DNA of 64,000 nt, from positions 620,001 through 684,000 of the forward strand of contig NZ_FOHS01000003.1 of the NCBI RefSeq assembly GCF_900111515.1, written 5' to 3'. The DNA comes from Hymenobacter actinosclerus. Its GTDB lineage: Bacteria; Bacteroidota; Bacteroidia; Cytophagales; Hymenobacteraceae. The position numbers were made by a program, and so were the translations under genes. The notes beneath the pieces were generated by a model, which was given only the letters and a program-made list of their open reading frames with translations, was not told where the DNA came from and ran no database searches. Positions 56,736 to 64,000 of this stretch are shown here, piece by piece; within the stretch, counting starts at the first letter, position 1; the number at the start of each line of letters is the position of its first letter.

Positions 56736-57713
56736 ATGGCTTATTCTGTTCGGATGCGCGTGCTGGGGTTGGTGAGTGCCGGGCTGCTGGCCACGGTGGG
56801 GCTGGTTTCGTTTCAGGGCAAGCCCGTGCCGTTCAATAAGTTGAAATCGGGGCTGGAGTACCGCATTTACCGGCTCGAAAAGGGCCGTTACGTGCTGCGG
56901 CCCGCCCTGCCCGCCACCGGCGACCCCACCTATGCCAGCCGGGTGGGCCGCATCCTGAGCCTGCACCTGCAGTTCCGCACGGCCAAGGACTCGGTGCTCA
57001 TGCACTCGCGCCGCCAAAACGAGAACCAGCCCGTGCGCGTCCCGCTCGACACCATCCGGCCTAGCCAGGGCGGCAGCGTCGAGCAGGCGCTGGCCCTGCT
57101 GCAGCCCGGCGACTCGGGCGTGTTCCGGCTCAACCTCGATACGGTGTTTCGCAAGTCGTTTCAGCAGCCCGTGCCCGGCTTTATCCGCCGCGCCGGCCCT
57201 ACCATGCTGGTATTTGCCAAGGCCGTGAGCGTGCAGACCCCGGCCGAAGTGGAGGCGCAGATGCGCCAGGAGGAAGCCAGCCAGCAGGCAACGGCCAGTG
57301 CTAAAGCCGCCGAGCAGGCCCGCCGCGACGAGGCCCTGATTCTGGCCTACGCCAAGGAGCACCAGCTGCAGCCCCAAAAAACACCCCGGGGCGTGTACTA
57401 CGTGGTTACCCGCCCCGGCAGCGGCCCGCTGGCCCAGCCCGGCCAGACGGTTTCGGTGCTCTACCGGGGCCAGCTGCTGAGCGGCCAGGAGTTTGATGCC
57501 TCGGCCAACCACGGCAACAAGCCCATCGAGTTTCCGCTGGGCGCCGGCCGCGTGATTCCGGGCTGGGACGAGGGCCTGGCCCAGCTTTCCAAGGGCGCCA
57601 AAGCCACGCTGCTCATCCCCTCGGCCCTGGCCTACGGCCCCCGCAGCCCCGGCGAGTCCATCCCCGCCAACAGCGTATTGCTCTTCGACGTGGAGCTGGT
57701 GGATGTGAAGTGA
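56736..57713 (+). CDS. FKBP-type prolyl isomerase, two-domain (FKBP array 6)
   Basis: A 325-residue paralog of FKBP 1: N-terminal degenerate domain (GLEYRIYRLEKG, LHLQFRTAKDS, LQPGDSGVFRLN), a Gln/Ala-rich helical linker (about 165-205) and a C-terminal canonical FKBP domain (VYYVVTRPGSG, VSVLYRGQLLSGQEFDAS, VIPGWDEGLAQLSKGAK, LAYGPRSPG, LLFDVELVDVK). The N-terminus has a hydrophobic signal (VLGLVSAGLLATVGLV) but no lipobox Cys, so it may be anchored or cleaved. ATG 56736 is preferred to the TTG at 56724. The stop again sits in a gtgagagg-type run. Confidence 0.9.
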   Translation: MAYSVRMRVLGLVSAGLLATVGLVSFQGKPVPFNKLKSGLEYRIYRLEKGRYVLRPALPATGDPTYASRVGRILSLHLQFRTAKDSVLMHSRRQNENQPVRVPLDTIRPSQGGSVEQALALLQPGDSGVFRLNLDTVFRKSFQQPVPGFIRRAGPTMLVFAKAVSVQTPAEVEAQMRQEEASQQATASAKAAEQARRDEALILAYAKEHQLQPQKTPRGVYYVVTRPGSGPLAQPGQTVSVLYRGQLLSGQEFDASANHGNKPIEFPLGAGRVIPGWDEGLAQLSKGAKATLLIPSALAYGPRSPGESIPANSVLLFDVELVDVK

Positions 57714-57900
57714 GAGGTGAGCCGTTTGTCATTCTGAGCAGAGCGAAGAATCTCGCATGCCAAAGTAATTCCTGATGCCAGGGTTACCACTGCACGCGAG
57801 ATTCTTCGACTGCGGCTGCGCACCCTGGCTCAATTCGCCACATGCTCAGAATGACAATCGGCTCACTTCTCACCTCTCTGTACTCACTTCTCTTCTCTCC
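57714..57900. repeat. Family A palindrome with heptad-like flanks
   Basis: Left flank gtgaagtgagaggtgagccg, right flank ggctcacttctcacctctct. Between is a family A element (57726-57859): ttgtcattctgagcagagcg and catgctcagaatgacaat. So a tandem-word array surrounds the palindrome, and the arms match each other. Confidence 0.85.
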
Positions 57901-58617
57901 CTACAACTCCGCCAGCACTTCCGACAGCACGGCCAGGGAGCGGATGTCGCCGAGGCGCTCAACGTGGAGCTGGTAGTAGCGGATGAGCACGCCCAGCAGC
58001 TCGCGCCGGACGCGGCCGTTGGGAATGGAGACGGAGGCCGGCGTTTTAATCAGCTCGTCGAGGTACTGGTCGAACTCGCGGCGCAGGGCGGTGGGGCCGC
58101 GGTTGGTACCGGCGGCGGCATCGGTGGCGAAGGCCACCTGGGTGGTAACCTCCTCGCCCGTTTCGGGCCCGAAGCCCAGGTAGTGGCTCAGTTGCAGCAG
58201 GAACACCAGCGCAAAGTTCTCGAAGCCCGTTTCCTGCCGGTCGAAGGCCAGCACCGAATCGTGCAGAAACGTGAACATGGGCTCGTTCTCCTCCTCTTCC
58301 AGCAGCACCCGGCTCACAATTTCCGACAGCAGCAGCGCGATGCTGCTCTTGCGCACATCGTAGGGCAGCGTGCGGAAGGGCTCGGCGCAGCGGAACTCGG
58401 AGAGGCGCGTGAGGCCACCGTTGCGCGAGGTGTAAGCTACCAGCTCCAGCAGCGTGAGGGGCTGAAACAGGGCAATGCGGCCGGGTGGCTTGGCCTTGCG
58501 CACCCCGTTCACCAGGTAGCTCTGCAGGCCCAGCCGCTCAGTATAAATGCGGGCAATAATGCTGGTTTCGCGGTAGCGAATGTGGCTCAGCACGATACCC
58601 CGGGTTTTGATGAGCAT
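57901..58617 (-). CDS. recO: DNA repair protein RecO
   Basis: A 238-residue protein of RecFOR recombinational repair. The N-terminal OB-fold begins MLIKTRGIVLSHIRYRETSIIARIYTE, followed by a helical domain (RTLPYDVRKSSIALLLSEIVSRVL) as in Bacteroidota RecO. RecO binds single-stranded DNA and SSB and helps load RecA. The usual zinc cysteines are not present, which is common in this phylum. It precedes a PorZ-like gene on the same strand in the opposite order of transcription start, with a family A palindrome between. Confidence 0.93.
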   Translation of the reverse strand: MLIKTRGIVLSHIRYRETSIIARIYTERLGLQSYLVNGVRKAKPPGRIALFQPLTLLELVAYTSRNGGLTRLSEFRCAEPFRTLPYDVRKSSIALLLSEIVSRVLLEEEENEPMFTFLHDSVLAFDRQETGFENFALVFLLQLSHYLGFGPETGEEVTTQVAFATDAAAGTNRGPTALRREFDQYLDELIKTPASVSIPNGRVRRELLGVLIRYYQLHVERLGDIRSLAVLSEVLAEL

Positions 58618-58620
58618 TTC

Positions 58621-58789
58621 TTTGGAGAAGCTAGGAGATAGAAATTAGGAGTTAGGAGCCAGGAGTTAGAAGAACGTCATTCAGAGCGCAGCGAAGAATC
58701 TCGCGTGCTGATGTTGTAACAAGTAACCCGACATCAGCACGCGAGATTCTTCGCTGCGCTCTGAATGACGTTCTTCTAGCTTCCAGCTC
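58621..58789. repeat. Heptad-flanked family A palindrome between porZ-like gene and recO
   Basis: Left words gctagga, gatagaa, attagga, gttagga, gccagga, gttagaa. Family A element at 58671-58775 (agaacgtcattcagagcgca and tgcgctctgaatgacgttct; inner gctgatgtt and aacatcagc-type arms, ctcgcgtgctgatgt and acatcagcacgcgag). Right words ttctagc, ttccagc, tcctact. A nested structure of two repeat kinds. Confidence 0.9.
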
Positions 58790-61189
58790 CTACTTACTCA
58801 CTACGGCAATCTTGCTCACGCAGCCGTTCTTGCCGTCGGCATCGGCCGAGAGCACCAGGTACACGCCCGAGCGCACACGCTGACCGTTATAGTCGGCCAG
58901 GTTCCAGCTCACGGTGCCGCCGTTGGCGCGGGTCTGGTACACGAGCCGGCCCGCCACATCGGTAATTTTCACGCTGGCGTTGTTGGCCAGGCCCGAAATG
59001 CTCACCGGCCCGGCGTACTCGGGGCGCACCGGGTTGGGGAACACGCTGGCGCAGCTGGGCTTGCCCTCGGTGATGGTAGCGTCGCCGCGGTAGCTGACCA
59101 CGCCGGCATCCGTCACGGCGAATACCTGGCCGGTTTTGTCGTTCACGGCCACATCCACGATGGTATTGGAGGGCAGCGGACTGTTGGCGGTGGTGAAGTG
59201 CAGCAGCACCTCGTTGGCATCGGCCGTGAACAGCCACAGGCCGTTGTCGGTGGCAAACCATTTGCGGTTGGCCCCATCAATGGCAATAGCACTGATTTTC
59301 TGTTTGTCCAGCGTCGGGAAGCCTTGCTCGTTCTTGCCGCCTCTATCGATATACGGCAACTGGAAACCTACGTCCTGCTGCAGGTCGAAAGCGCCGCCGG
59401 GGTTGGGAAAGTAGGCCGGGCCTTTGTTGGTGCCAATCCAGATGTCGCCCGCGCGGTCTTTTACCACGTCGTAGATGTCGTTGATGTCGCGCACTGTGGT
59501 ATTACCGCCCTCGTCCTTTCGGCCCACAGCCTGGATGTAGTAGCGGGTTTCGCGGGTTTCGGGGTTGTGGGCCACCAGGCCCAGGCCGCTGTTGGGGGCC
59601 CGGGCCCGCGACACCCACGCTGCGCCGGCGTCGTCGAGGGCAATGCGGTCGAGGTTTTCGCTGCCCGCGAAGTAGTCGATAATGCGCCAGCTGCTGGCCA
59701 CCGGATCGAACACGAACAGGCCCGACTGCCCGGCTATCTGGTGGCGGTTCACCACCCACACGTGGTTTTCTGCATCCGTCGTTACGTCGGTAACGCGGGT
59801 GTAGATGGGTTCGGCAATGGCGCTGCGCAGGGGGTTGGGCTGGTTGCTGGTGGGGTTGAAAAGCCGGAACTCGCCCGGAGCCTTCCATTCCAGCAGGCCG
59901 TCGCCGTAGCTGCCCACGTAAAGCGTGCCATCGGCGGTGCGCGTGCCCCGGGTAAGGTCGCGGGGGTTGGGGTACTGAGCCGGGTCGGGCAGGGTAATGG
60001 GCGTGATGTTGGTCCACTGCCCCTGCTGGAATTCATAAAAGCCGCGGAAGAAGCCGCGCTGCAGATAACGGTCGGTGTGCCCCCCCGTGAAAACGTCCAC
60101 GGTGTTGGTGCGCGCGTCGGCCAGCACGCTGAAGGCCTGGGCCCCGGCGGGCGCATTGGTCAGAAACTGCTCGGCCTGCTGGCCATCGGCGGCCACGCGC
60201 AGCAGCCCGTTCTCAAAATCGGCCACGTAAAAGCTTCCCTCCCGGCTACGCAGGCTGGCCTGCGGATTGCGCAGCAGGGCCGGCCGCAGGGTTGCCCGCC
60301 GGGCACCGGTAGCCACATCGAGCACCGATACCTGGGCTTGCTCGGTTACCAGCAGCCCGGCCGAAGAGGGCATCAGCTGCCGGAAAGCAACGCCCACCGG
60401 CGAGCCGGCCAGCGGCTGCCAGCTGCCGGGCCCGGCGTAGGCATACAGCCGGTCGCCGCTGACGCCGGCCACCACCCGGCCCTGCTGCACGGCCAGCGTA
60501 CGGTAGGGGTCGCCGCCGCGGGCGGGCAGGTCGGTGGTCCAGGTGCGGTAGTCGATTGGGTTGCCCGCCAGGCTCGTGCGCATCAGCCCGTTGGAGGTGG
60601 CGGCGAACAGCGTGCCGCCCGCCACGGCCGTAGCGTACACCCGCACCACCGCGCCACCGGGGCCGATGTTGGTGTACGAGTCGCGGATTTCGCGCTTGTC
60701 GAGGTCGAGCACCACAATGCCGAAGCTGGCCGCCAGGTACGCCCGCCGGCCGGTAATCTGCACCTGGTACACGGTTTTTCCGCCGCTGATATCCTTGCGA
60801 AAAATGTCGTTGAGGTTGCTGATTTTGCCGTCCTGCAGGCGCAGCAGGTCGAGGTTGCCGTTCTGGTAAGCTACCAGCAGCTGCTGGCCCACCGAGTCGT
60901 AGGCCAGCGTGCTTACGCCCACATCGTTGAGGCCGTCGCGGCGGGAAAGCAGCGTGGTGGTGCCCAGCTCCTTATCGAAGTAGAAAAAAGCGTCCTGGGC
61001 GGCTACGTACACCCGGTTACCGGCCTCGGCCAGGGCCAGGGCGCGGTTGGTGGGCAGGTGTAGCTGCCACTCGCCATAGCCCGCCGCCGATGCGGCCTGC
61101 GCCCGAACCGGGCCGGCCGGCAGCAGGCTTATAAGCGGCAACAGAAAAACCAGCAGCCGCGCCGGGCTCAGGCGTAATATTCGCATCAT
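58790..61189 (-). CDS. porZ: PorZ-like type IX secretion protein
   Basis: A 799-residue exported protein. After a signal peptide (LLVFLLPLISLLPAGPVRAQ) come two beta-propeller regions. The first (about 35-330) opens GEWQLHLPTNRALALAEAGNRVYVAA; the second (about 370-700) has propeller strands such as DIWIGTNKGPAYF and KWFATDNGLWLF. The last 85 residues are a type A sorting-like domain (FPNPVRPEYAGPV, VKITDVAGRLVYQ, GVYLVLSADA). PorZ takes part in delivering the lipopolysaccharide anchor to type IX cargo. It is next to recO, a context I recall for this gene in the phylum. Confidence 0.83.
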   Translation of the reverse strand: MMRILRLSPARLLVFLLPLISLLPAGPVRAQAASAAGYGEWQLHLPTNRALALAEAGNRVYVAAQDAFFYFDKELGTTTLLSRRDGLNDVGVSTLAYDSVGQQLLVAYQNGNLDLLRLQDGKISNLNDIFRKDISGGKTVYQVQITGRRAYLAASFGIVVLDLDKREIRDSYTNIGPGGAVVRVYATAVAGGTLFAATSNGLMRTSLAGNPIDYRTWTTDLPARGGDPYRTLAVQQGRVVAGVSGDRLYAYAGPGSWQPLAGSPVGVAFRQLMPSSAGLLVTEQAQVSVLDVATGARRATLRPALLRNPQASLRSREGSFYVADFENGLLRVAADGQQAEQFLTNAPAGAQAFSVLADARTNTVDVFTGGHTDRYLQRGFFRGFYEFQQGQWTNITPITLPDPAQYPNPRDLTRGTRTADGTLYVGSYGDGLLEWKAPGEFRLFNPTSNQPNPLRSAIAEPIYTRVTDVTTDAENHVWVVNRHQIAGQSGLFVFDPVASSWRIIDYFAGSENLDRIALDDAGAAWVSRARAPNSGLGLVAHNPETRETRYYIQAVGRKDEGGNTTVRDINDIYDVVKDRAGDIWIGTNKGPAYFPNPGGAFDLQQDVGFQLPYIDRGGKNEQGFPTLDKQKISAIAIDGANRKWFATDNGLWLFTADANEVLLHFTTANSPLPSNTIVDVAVNDKTGQVFAVTDAGVVSYRGDATITEGKPSCASVFPNPVRPEYAGPVSISGLANNASVKITDVAGRLVYQTRANGGTVSWNLADYNGQRVRSGVYLVLSADADGKNGCVSKIAVVSK

Positions 61190-61328
61190 CGACGGAGAGG
61201 TAAAGCACAACGGATTGACTGGCAAGATAACGACCCCGGAGGTGAAATGGGGAAGCAACCAGCTGCGGAGTTTAACGTGCGAGGAGCCTTATCATTGCAG
61301 CACGCCCACCCATCATCTCACCCGCTCA

Positions 61329-61928
61329 CTATTTCACCTTGTCGCGCATGCCCTCCTGAAAACAAACGCGGCAGCGGGCTTCGTAGGCGTCGGTTTCGCC
61401 GAGCAGAATCTTGTCTTCGGCGGCCGTTACGCGAAACGAGTACGAGGCCAGCTCGCCGCAGCACACGCAGATGGCGTGCACTTTGGTTACGAACTCGGCC
61501 ACGGCCATCAGCGCGGGCATGGGGCCGAAGGGTTGGCCCTGGAAGTCCATGTCGAGGCCGGCCACAATCACGCGGGTACCCCTGTTGGCCAGCTGCACGC
61601 ACACCTCCACCAGCGACTCGTCGAAAAACTGCGCCTCATCAATGCCCACCACGTCGCAGTTGGTGGCCAGCAGCAGGATTTCCTGGGCCACCGGCACGGG
61701 CGTGCTCCGGATGCTGTTCTGGTTGTGCGACACGACGTCCTCGGCGTGGTAGCGCGTATCGAGGGCGGGTTTGAAGATTTCCACGCGCTGCCGGGCAATT
61801 TCGGCCCGTTTCAGCCGCCGGATAAGCTCCTCGGTTTTGCCCGAGAACATGGAGCCGCAGACAACTTCAATCCAGCCCCGGCGGGCATTGCTGCCGAGGC
61901 GCGTACCAACGCGGGGTTCAATAAACAC
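61329..61928 (-). CDS. tdk: Thymidine kinase
   Basis: A 199-residue type II thymidine kinase of the pyrimidine salvage pathway. The P-loop is [12 protein letters not shown] (residues 24-35), with the DEAQFF Walker-B-like segment, the [14 protein letters not shown] lasso region and zinc cysteines in CVCCGE and CRVCF. A GTG at 61928 is chosen, giving the [10 protein letters not shown] opening that is usual for Bacteroidota enzymes; the ATG at 62000 would add 24 Ser/Thr/His-rich residues that come from an octad array. It would work together with the nucleoside transporter and ndk in salvage. Confidence 0.93.
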   Translation of the reverse strand: MFIEPRVGTRLGSNARRGWIEVVCGSMFSGKTEELIRRLKRAEIARQRVEIFKPALDTRYHAEDVVSHNQNSIRSTPVPVAQEILLLATNCDVVGIDEAQFFDESLVEVCVQLANRGTRVIVAGLDMDFQGQPFGPMPALMAVAEFVTKVHAICVCCGELASYSFRVTAAEDKILLGETDAYEARCRVCFQEGMRDKVK

Positions 61929-61930
61929 GG

Positions 61931-62138
61931 GCGAATAAGTGAATGAGTGACTCGGTGAATGAGTGAAGGAGGCAAAGGTAGTGTCAATAACGAACGTCAT
62001 TCTGAGCGGAGCGAAGAATCTCGCGTGAAGTCGTTCAACGGCTGTTAGGAGCGAAATTCTTCGCTTCGCTCCTAATGACGCCCTGTTTCACTCATTCCCC
62101 AAGTCACTCATTCACCGAGTCACTCATTCACTCAGTAT
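61931..62138. repeat. Octad arrays flanking a family A palindrome
   Basis: Left: gaataagt, gaatgagt, gactcggt, gaatgagt (61931-61966). Centre: a family A element at 61990-62085 with gaacgtcattctgagcggag and cgctcctaatgacg. Right: agtcactc, attcaccg, agtcactc, attcactc (62101-62135). The outer arrays are reverse complements of each other. Confidence 0.88.
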
Positions 62139-62451
62139 AGAAAACGTGCGGGAGCTGGGTGGCGCGGGGCACGCGGGCGCTTACCTGGCCGGCGGGCAGG
62201 CGGGCCTGGCAGCTCAGGCGCTCGTCGGGGCGGAGGCGGCCGGCGGCGCGGTAGCGCAGCTCGGGGGCGGTGGGTTCGGTGAGCAGTTCGGCCCCGCTGG
62301 TGATGCGCAGCCGGCACGTTACGCAGCGGCCCCGCGCCCCGCAGGCGTGCTGCCAGTCGTGGCCTGCCGCCTGAATGGCGGCCAGCAGCGTGGCCCCGGC
62401 GGGCACCGGAATGGCCACGCCGGCCAGATTTTCGACAATCAGAGTGGGCAT
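62128..62451 (-). CDS. 2Fe-2S ferredoxin
   Basis: A 107-residue ferredoxin of the plant/adrenodoxin-like fold. Ligands are Cys37, Cys43 and Cys46 (HACGARGRCVTCR) and Cys81 (LSCQARL), with a 5-residue spacing between the first two as in adrenodoxin and Isc-type proteins. No signal peptide. The stop lies in the right arm of an octad array. It is divergent from the 62487 gene with 35 bases between the starts; TATATTTG at 62495-62502 on the minus strand, within the other gene, is a promoter candidate. Partner unknown. Confidence 0.88.
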   Translation of the reverse strand: MPTLIVENLAGVAIPVPAGATLLAAIQAAGHDWQHACGARGRCVTCRLRITSGAELLTEPTAPELRYRAAGRLRPDERLSCQARLPAGQVSARVPRATQLPHVFYTE

Positions 62452-62486
62452 CTTTCTGTAAATTGCTCGCTGAACCAGGCTTTCGA

Positions 62487-63644
62487 ATGAATACCAAATA
62501 TAGCCACGCTCAGCGTGAACAATACGGCCGGCTGCTGGCAGCGCGGCTCTGCGACCAACATTTCGGGGCCCGCCCCACGGCCACGCTCGACGGTCCGGCA
62601 GTGCTGCGCTTCACCCCCATCCGGCAGGTAAACCTGTTTGTGGTGCAGGAGCTGCTGGGCAAGTGGACCGCCGAAATGGCCCAGCTGCGCAGCGCGTATT
62701 TCGACTTCGAAGATGCCGACGTGCGCCAGGCCCTCACCCAGTTCATGAACGTACTTTCGCGGCGCATTCGCCTGAGCCGGCCCACCTACGAGCCCCTGCT
62801 GGCCCAGGCCGTGGCCGACACGCTGGCCGGCGCCCTCAGCCCGGCCGATACGCTGGCCACCAAGCTGCTGCCCGCCGAGGCCGGCCCGCGCACGCCCGAG
62901 CAGCTGCGCGAGGGCCTGCGCTACCTCGACACCAACAAGACGCTGTTTGAGCGCTTCGTTGATGCGCTGCCCGCCGGCCAGGAGCAGCCCCGCGACTACC
63001 TCATCAGCCATTTCCGCCAGCACCTGGAAAACCACCCGGACCAGGTTGCGCCCGTCACGGCGCTGGTGGCCCAGTTCAACGAGCTGCTGCCACTCACCGA
63101 GGCCGACCTGCGCGAAGCCTCCCCGGCCGCCGCTGCCGCCACCCCGGCTCAGCCGGCCCCCGTTGCCACCACGCCTGCCCCCCCGGCCCCCCCCGTAGCG
63201 GTTGCCGCGGCTCCGGCTGCGCCAACCCCGGCTGCGCCAGTGGCTCCGGTAGCACCGGTGGCCAAAGCGCCGGCCGCCGAACCGGAAACCACGGCCGCTG
63301 TGCCGCTGTACGCCAAGCTGAAGGCCGAAAACGCGGGCGCGCCGTCGCTGAGCGACACGCTGCGCGCCGCCGACCGCAGCACCTCGCTGGCCGAAAAGCC
63401 CCAGCACGTCGAGTCGTTGCGCGAGGCTATATCCATCAACCAGCGCTTCAGCTTCATCAACGAGCTGTTCGGGGGCGAGAATATGCGCTACCACGCCGCC
63501 ATCCAGCACCTCGACACGCTGCCCGACGCCGATGCGGCCAAGCGCTACGTAACCGACAACCTGGCCGCCGAACAGCAGTGGGTGCGCAAAGACGAGCACG
63601 TAAACAAGCTGTTGCGCCTGATTGACCGCAAGTTCAGCGCCTGA
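62487..63644 (+). CDS. Conserved Bacteroidota protein of unknown function with an Ala/Pro-rich linker
   Basis: A 385-residue cytoplasmic protein. Residues 1-115 start with SHAQREQYGRLLAARLCDQHF and include IRQVNLFVVQELLGKWTAEMAQLRS; residues about 215-275 are a low-complexity Ala/Pro/Val linker; the last 75 residues contain INQRFSFINELFGGENMRYHAAIQHLD. The C-terminal block INxxFxFINELFxG recurs in otherwise unnamed Bacteroidota proteins, as I recall. No signal peptide or helix in the membrane. ATG 62487 is favoured over 62463. Function unknown. Confidence 0.75.
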   Translation: MNTKYSHAQREQYGRLLAARLCDQHFGARPTATLDGPAVLRFTPIRQVNLFVVQELLGKWTAEMAQLRSAYFDFEDADVRQALTQFMNVLSRRIRLSRPTYEPLLAQAVADTLAGALSPADTLATKLLPAEAGPRTPEQLREGLRYLDTNKTLFERFVDALPAGQEQPRDYLISHFRQHLENHPDQVAPVTALVAQFNELLPLTEADLREASPAAAAATPAQPAPVATTPAPPAPPVAVAAAPAAPTPAAPVAPVAPVAKAPAAEPETTAAVPLYAKLKAENAGAPSLSDTLRAADRSTSLAEKPQHVESLREAISINQRFSFINELFGGENMRYHAAIQHLDTLPDADAAKRYVTDNLAAEQQWVRKDEHVNKLLRLIDRKFSA

Positions 63645-63659
63645 TTTCCCCAGCCAGTG

Positions 63660-63729
63660 CCCCGGCGCAACCCGGCGTCCCGTCAGCATCCGCCAGGGCG
63701 GGGCCAGCGGGGCCTGCGTTGCGCCGGGG
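63660..63729. repeat. Inverted repeat after the 62487 gene
   Basis: ccccggcgcaac pairs with gttgcgccgggg about 45 bases later. No T-run. Between are further GC-rich words without a clear pattern. Confidence 0.75.
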
Positions 63730-63758
63730 TATCGGTTTTACCCGTCTGCCCGCCGCCC

Positions 63759-64000
63759 ATGTCCTCACTCGCCCTTCCTTCTTTGCGCTGGCCGCACTGG
63801 CTGCTGGTGTATCTGCTGGGCCTGGGCCTGGTGGCTGGGCCGGCCTACCCCATGTACCGGCACTACGATTTCTCGCACTCGCTCGACACGCGCAGCTACC
63901 TGAGCGTGGCCCGGGGCGAGTTTGCGGGCGTGAGCCTGACGCGGCGCTACCGGCCCCTGGTGCCGGCCCTGGCCGCCGCCGTAGCCTGGCCCATCGAGCA
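63759..64000 (+). CDS. Membrane protein, partial (start only)
   Basis: The frame is open from ATG 63759 to the window edge, giving 80 residues. An N-terminal helix (WLLVYLLGLGLVAGPAYPMY) is followed by HSLDTRSYLSVARGEF and TRRYRPLVPALAAAVAW. This opening, with a DTRSYLxxA motif right after the first helix, is like that of polytopic membrane proteins in the glycosyltransferase family 39/PMT-like group, where the first periplasmic loop carries an acidic motif. The rest lies outside the window, so the assignment stays open. Confidence 0.6.
   Translation, partial: MSSLALPSLRWPHWLLVYLLGLGLVAGPAYPMYRHYDFSHSLDTRSYLSVARGEFAGVSLTRRYRPLVPALAAAVAWPIE

Noticed and set aside
30204..62085. Family A palindromes as insertion sequences
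   Set aside because: They are only about 100-130 bases, code for nothing and no transposase is in the window. A non-autonomous element is possible, but target duplications are not visible.

Overview
The window looks like chromosome from a GC-rich aerobic member of the Bacteroidota, most like Hymenobacter or a close relative in the Cytophagales. That placement is inferred from protein character (PorZ-like type IX secretion protein, fused CcoNO oxidase, short NuoG, ABC permease/M1 peptidase fusion), from several TAnnTTTG promoter boxes and from the GC-rich codon use. No rRNA, tRNA, CRISPR array, IS element or phage gene was recognised.

Layout. 1-246: start of a Uma2-type protein, cut by the window edge. 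379-16283: all 14 genes of respiratory complex I in the order nuoABCDEFGHIJ-KLMN, interrupted between J and K by a small unknown gene and a convergent MaoC hydratase, and between L and M by an AT-rich lipoprotein gene. 16455-30172: mixed housekeeping and envelope genes (S41 peptidase, DUF937-OmpA protein, aspS, an ABC ATPase with a 1210-residue permease/aminopeptidase fusion, tadA, sodA, Old Yellow Enzyme). 30330-44062, minus strand: a microaerobic respiration block, read in the order ccoI, ccoS, DUF2199, ccoNO, ccoQ, an Ala/Pro-rich membrane protein, ccoP, ccoG, ccoH, SafE-like, Usp, hemF and a lipoprotein. 44424-48790: membrane protein, truncated globin, thioredoxin-fold protein, and a PAS histidine kinase overlapping a receiver-Crp/Fnr regulator. 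49089-53232: nucleoside transporter, two DUF3592 proteins, ndk and nrnA. 53286-57713: six consecutive FKBP-type prolyl isomerases, all with export signals. 57901-64000: recO, porZ-like gene, thymidine kinase, ferredoxin, a conserved unknown and the start of a membrane protein.

How it fits together. Complex I feeds the quinone pool. The cbb3 oxidase is encoded with its copper ATPase, heme and assembly factors and is the high-affinity terminal oxidase. The nearby globin and the kinase/Crp-like pair are plausible parts of an oxygen or redox response (inference). The FKBP array, OmpA protein and PorZ-like protein serve the periplasm and outer membrane.

The most unusual layer is not protein coding. 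Many intergenic spaces hold imperfect palindromes whose arms are degenerate 7- or 8-base tandem words. Each locus has its own word, the second arm is the reverse complement of the first, and the array often begins at the stop codon of the preceding gene. Two further palindrome families (A, with GTCATTC/GTCATGC ends and T-rich tails; B, with GTAGAGACGC ends) recur about ten and five times. Related repeat DNA has entered coding sequence in frame in ccoI and in the gene at 44424.
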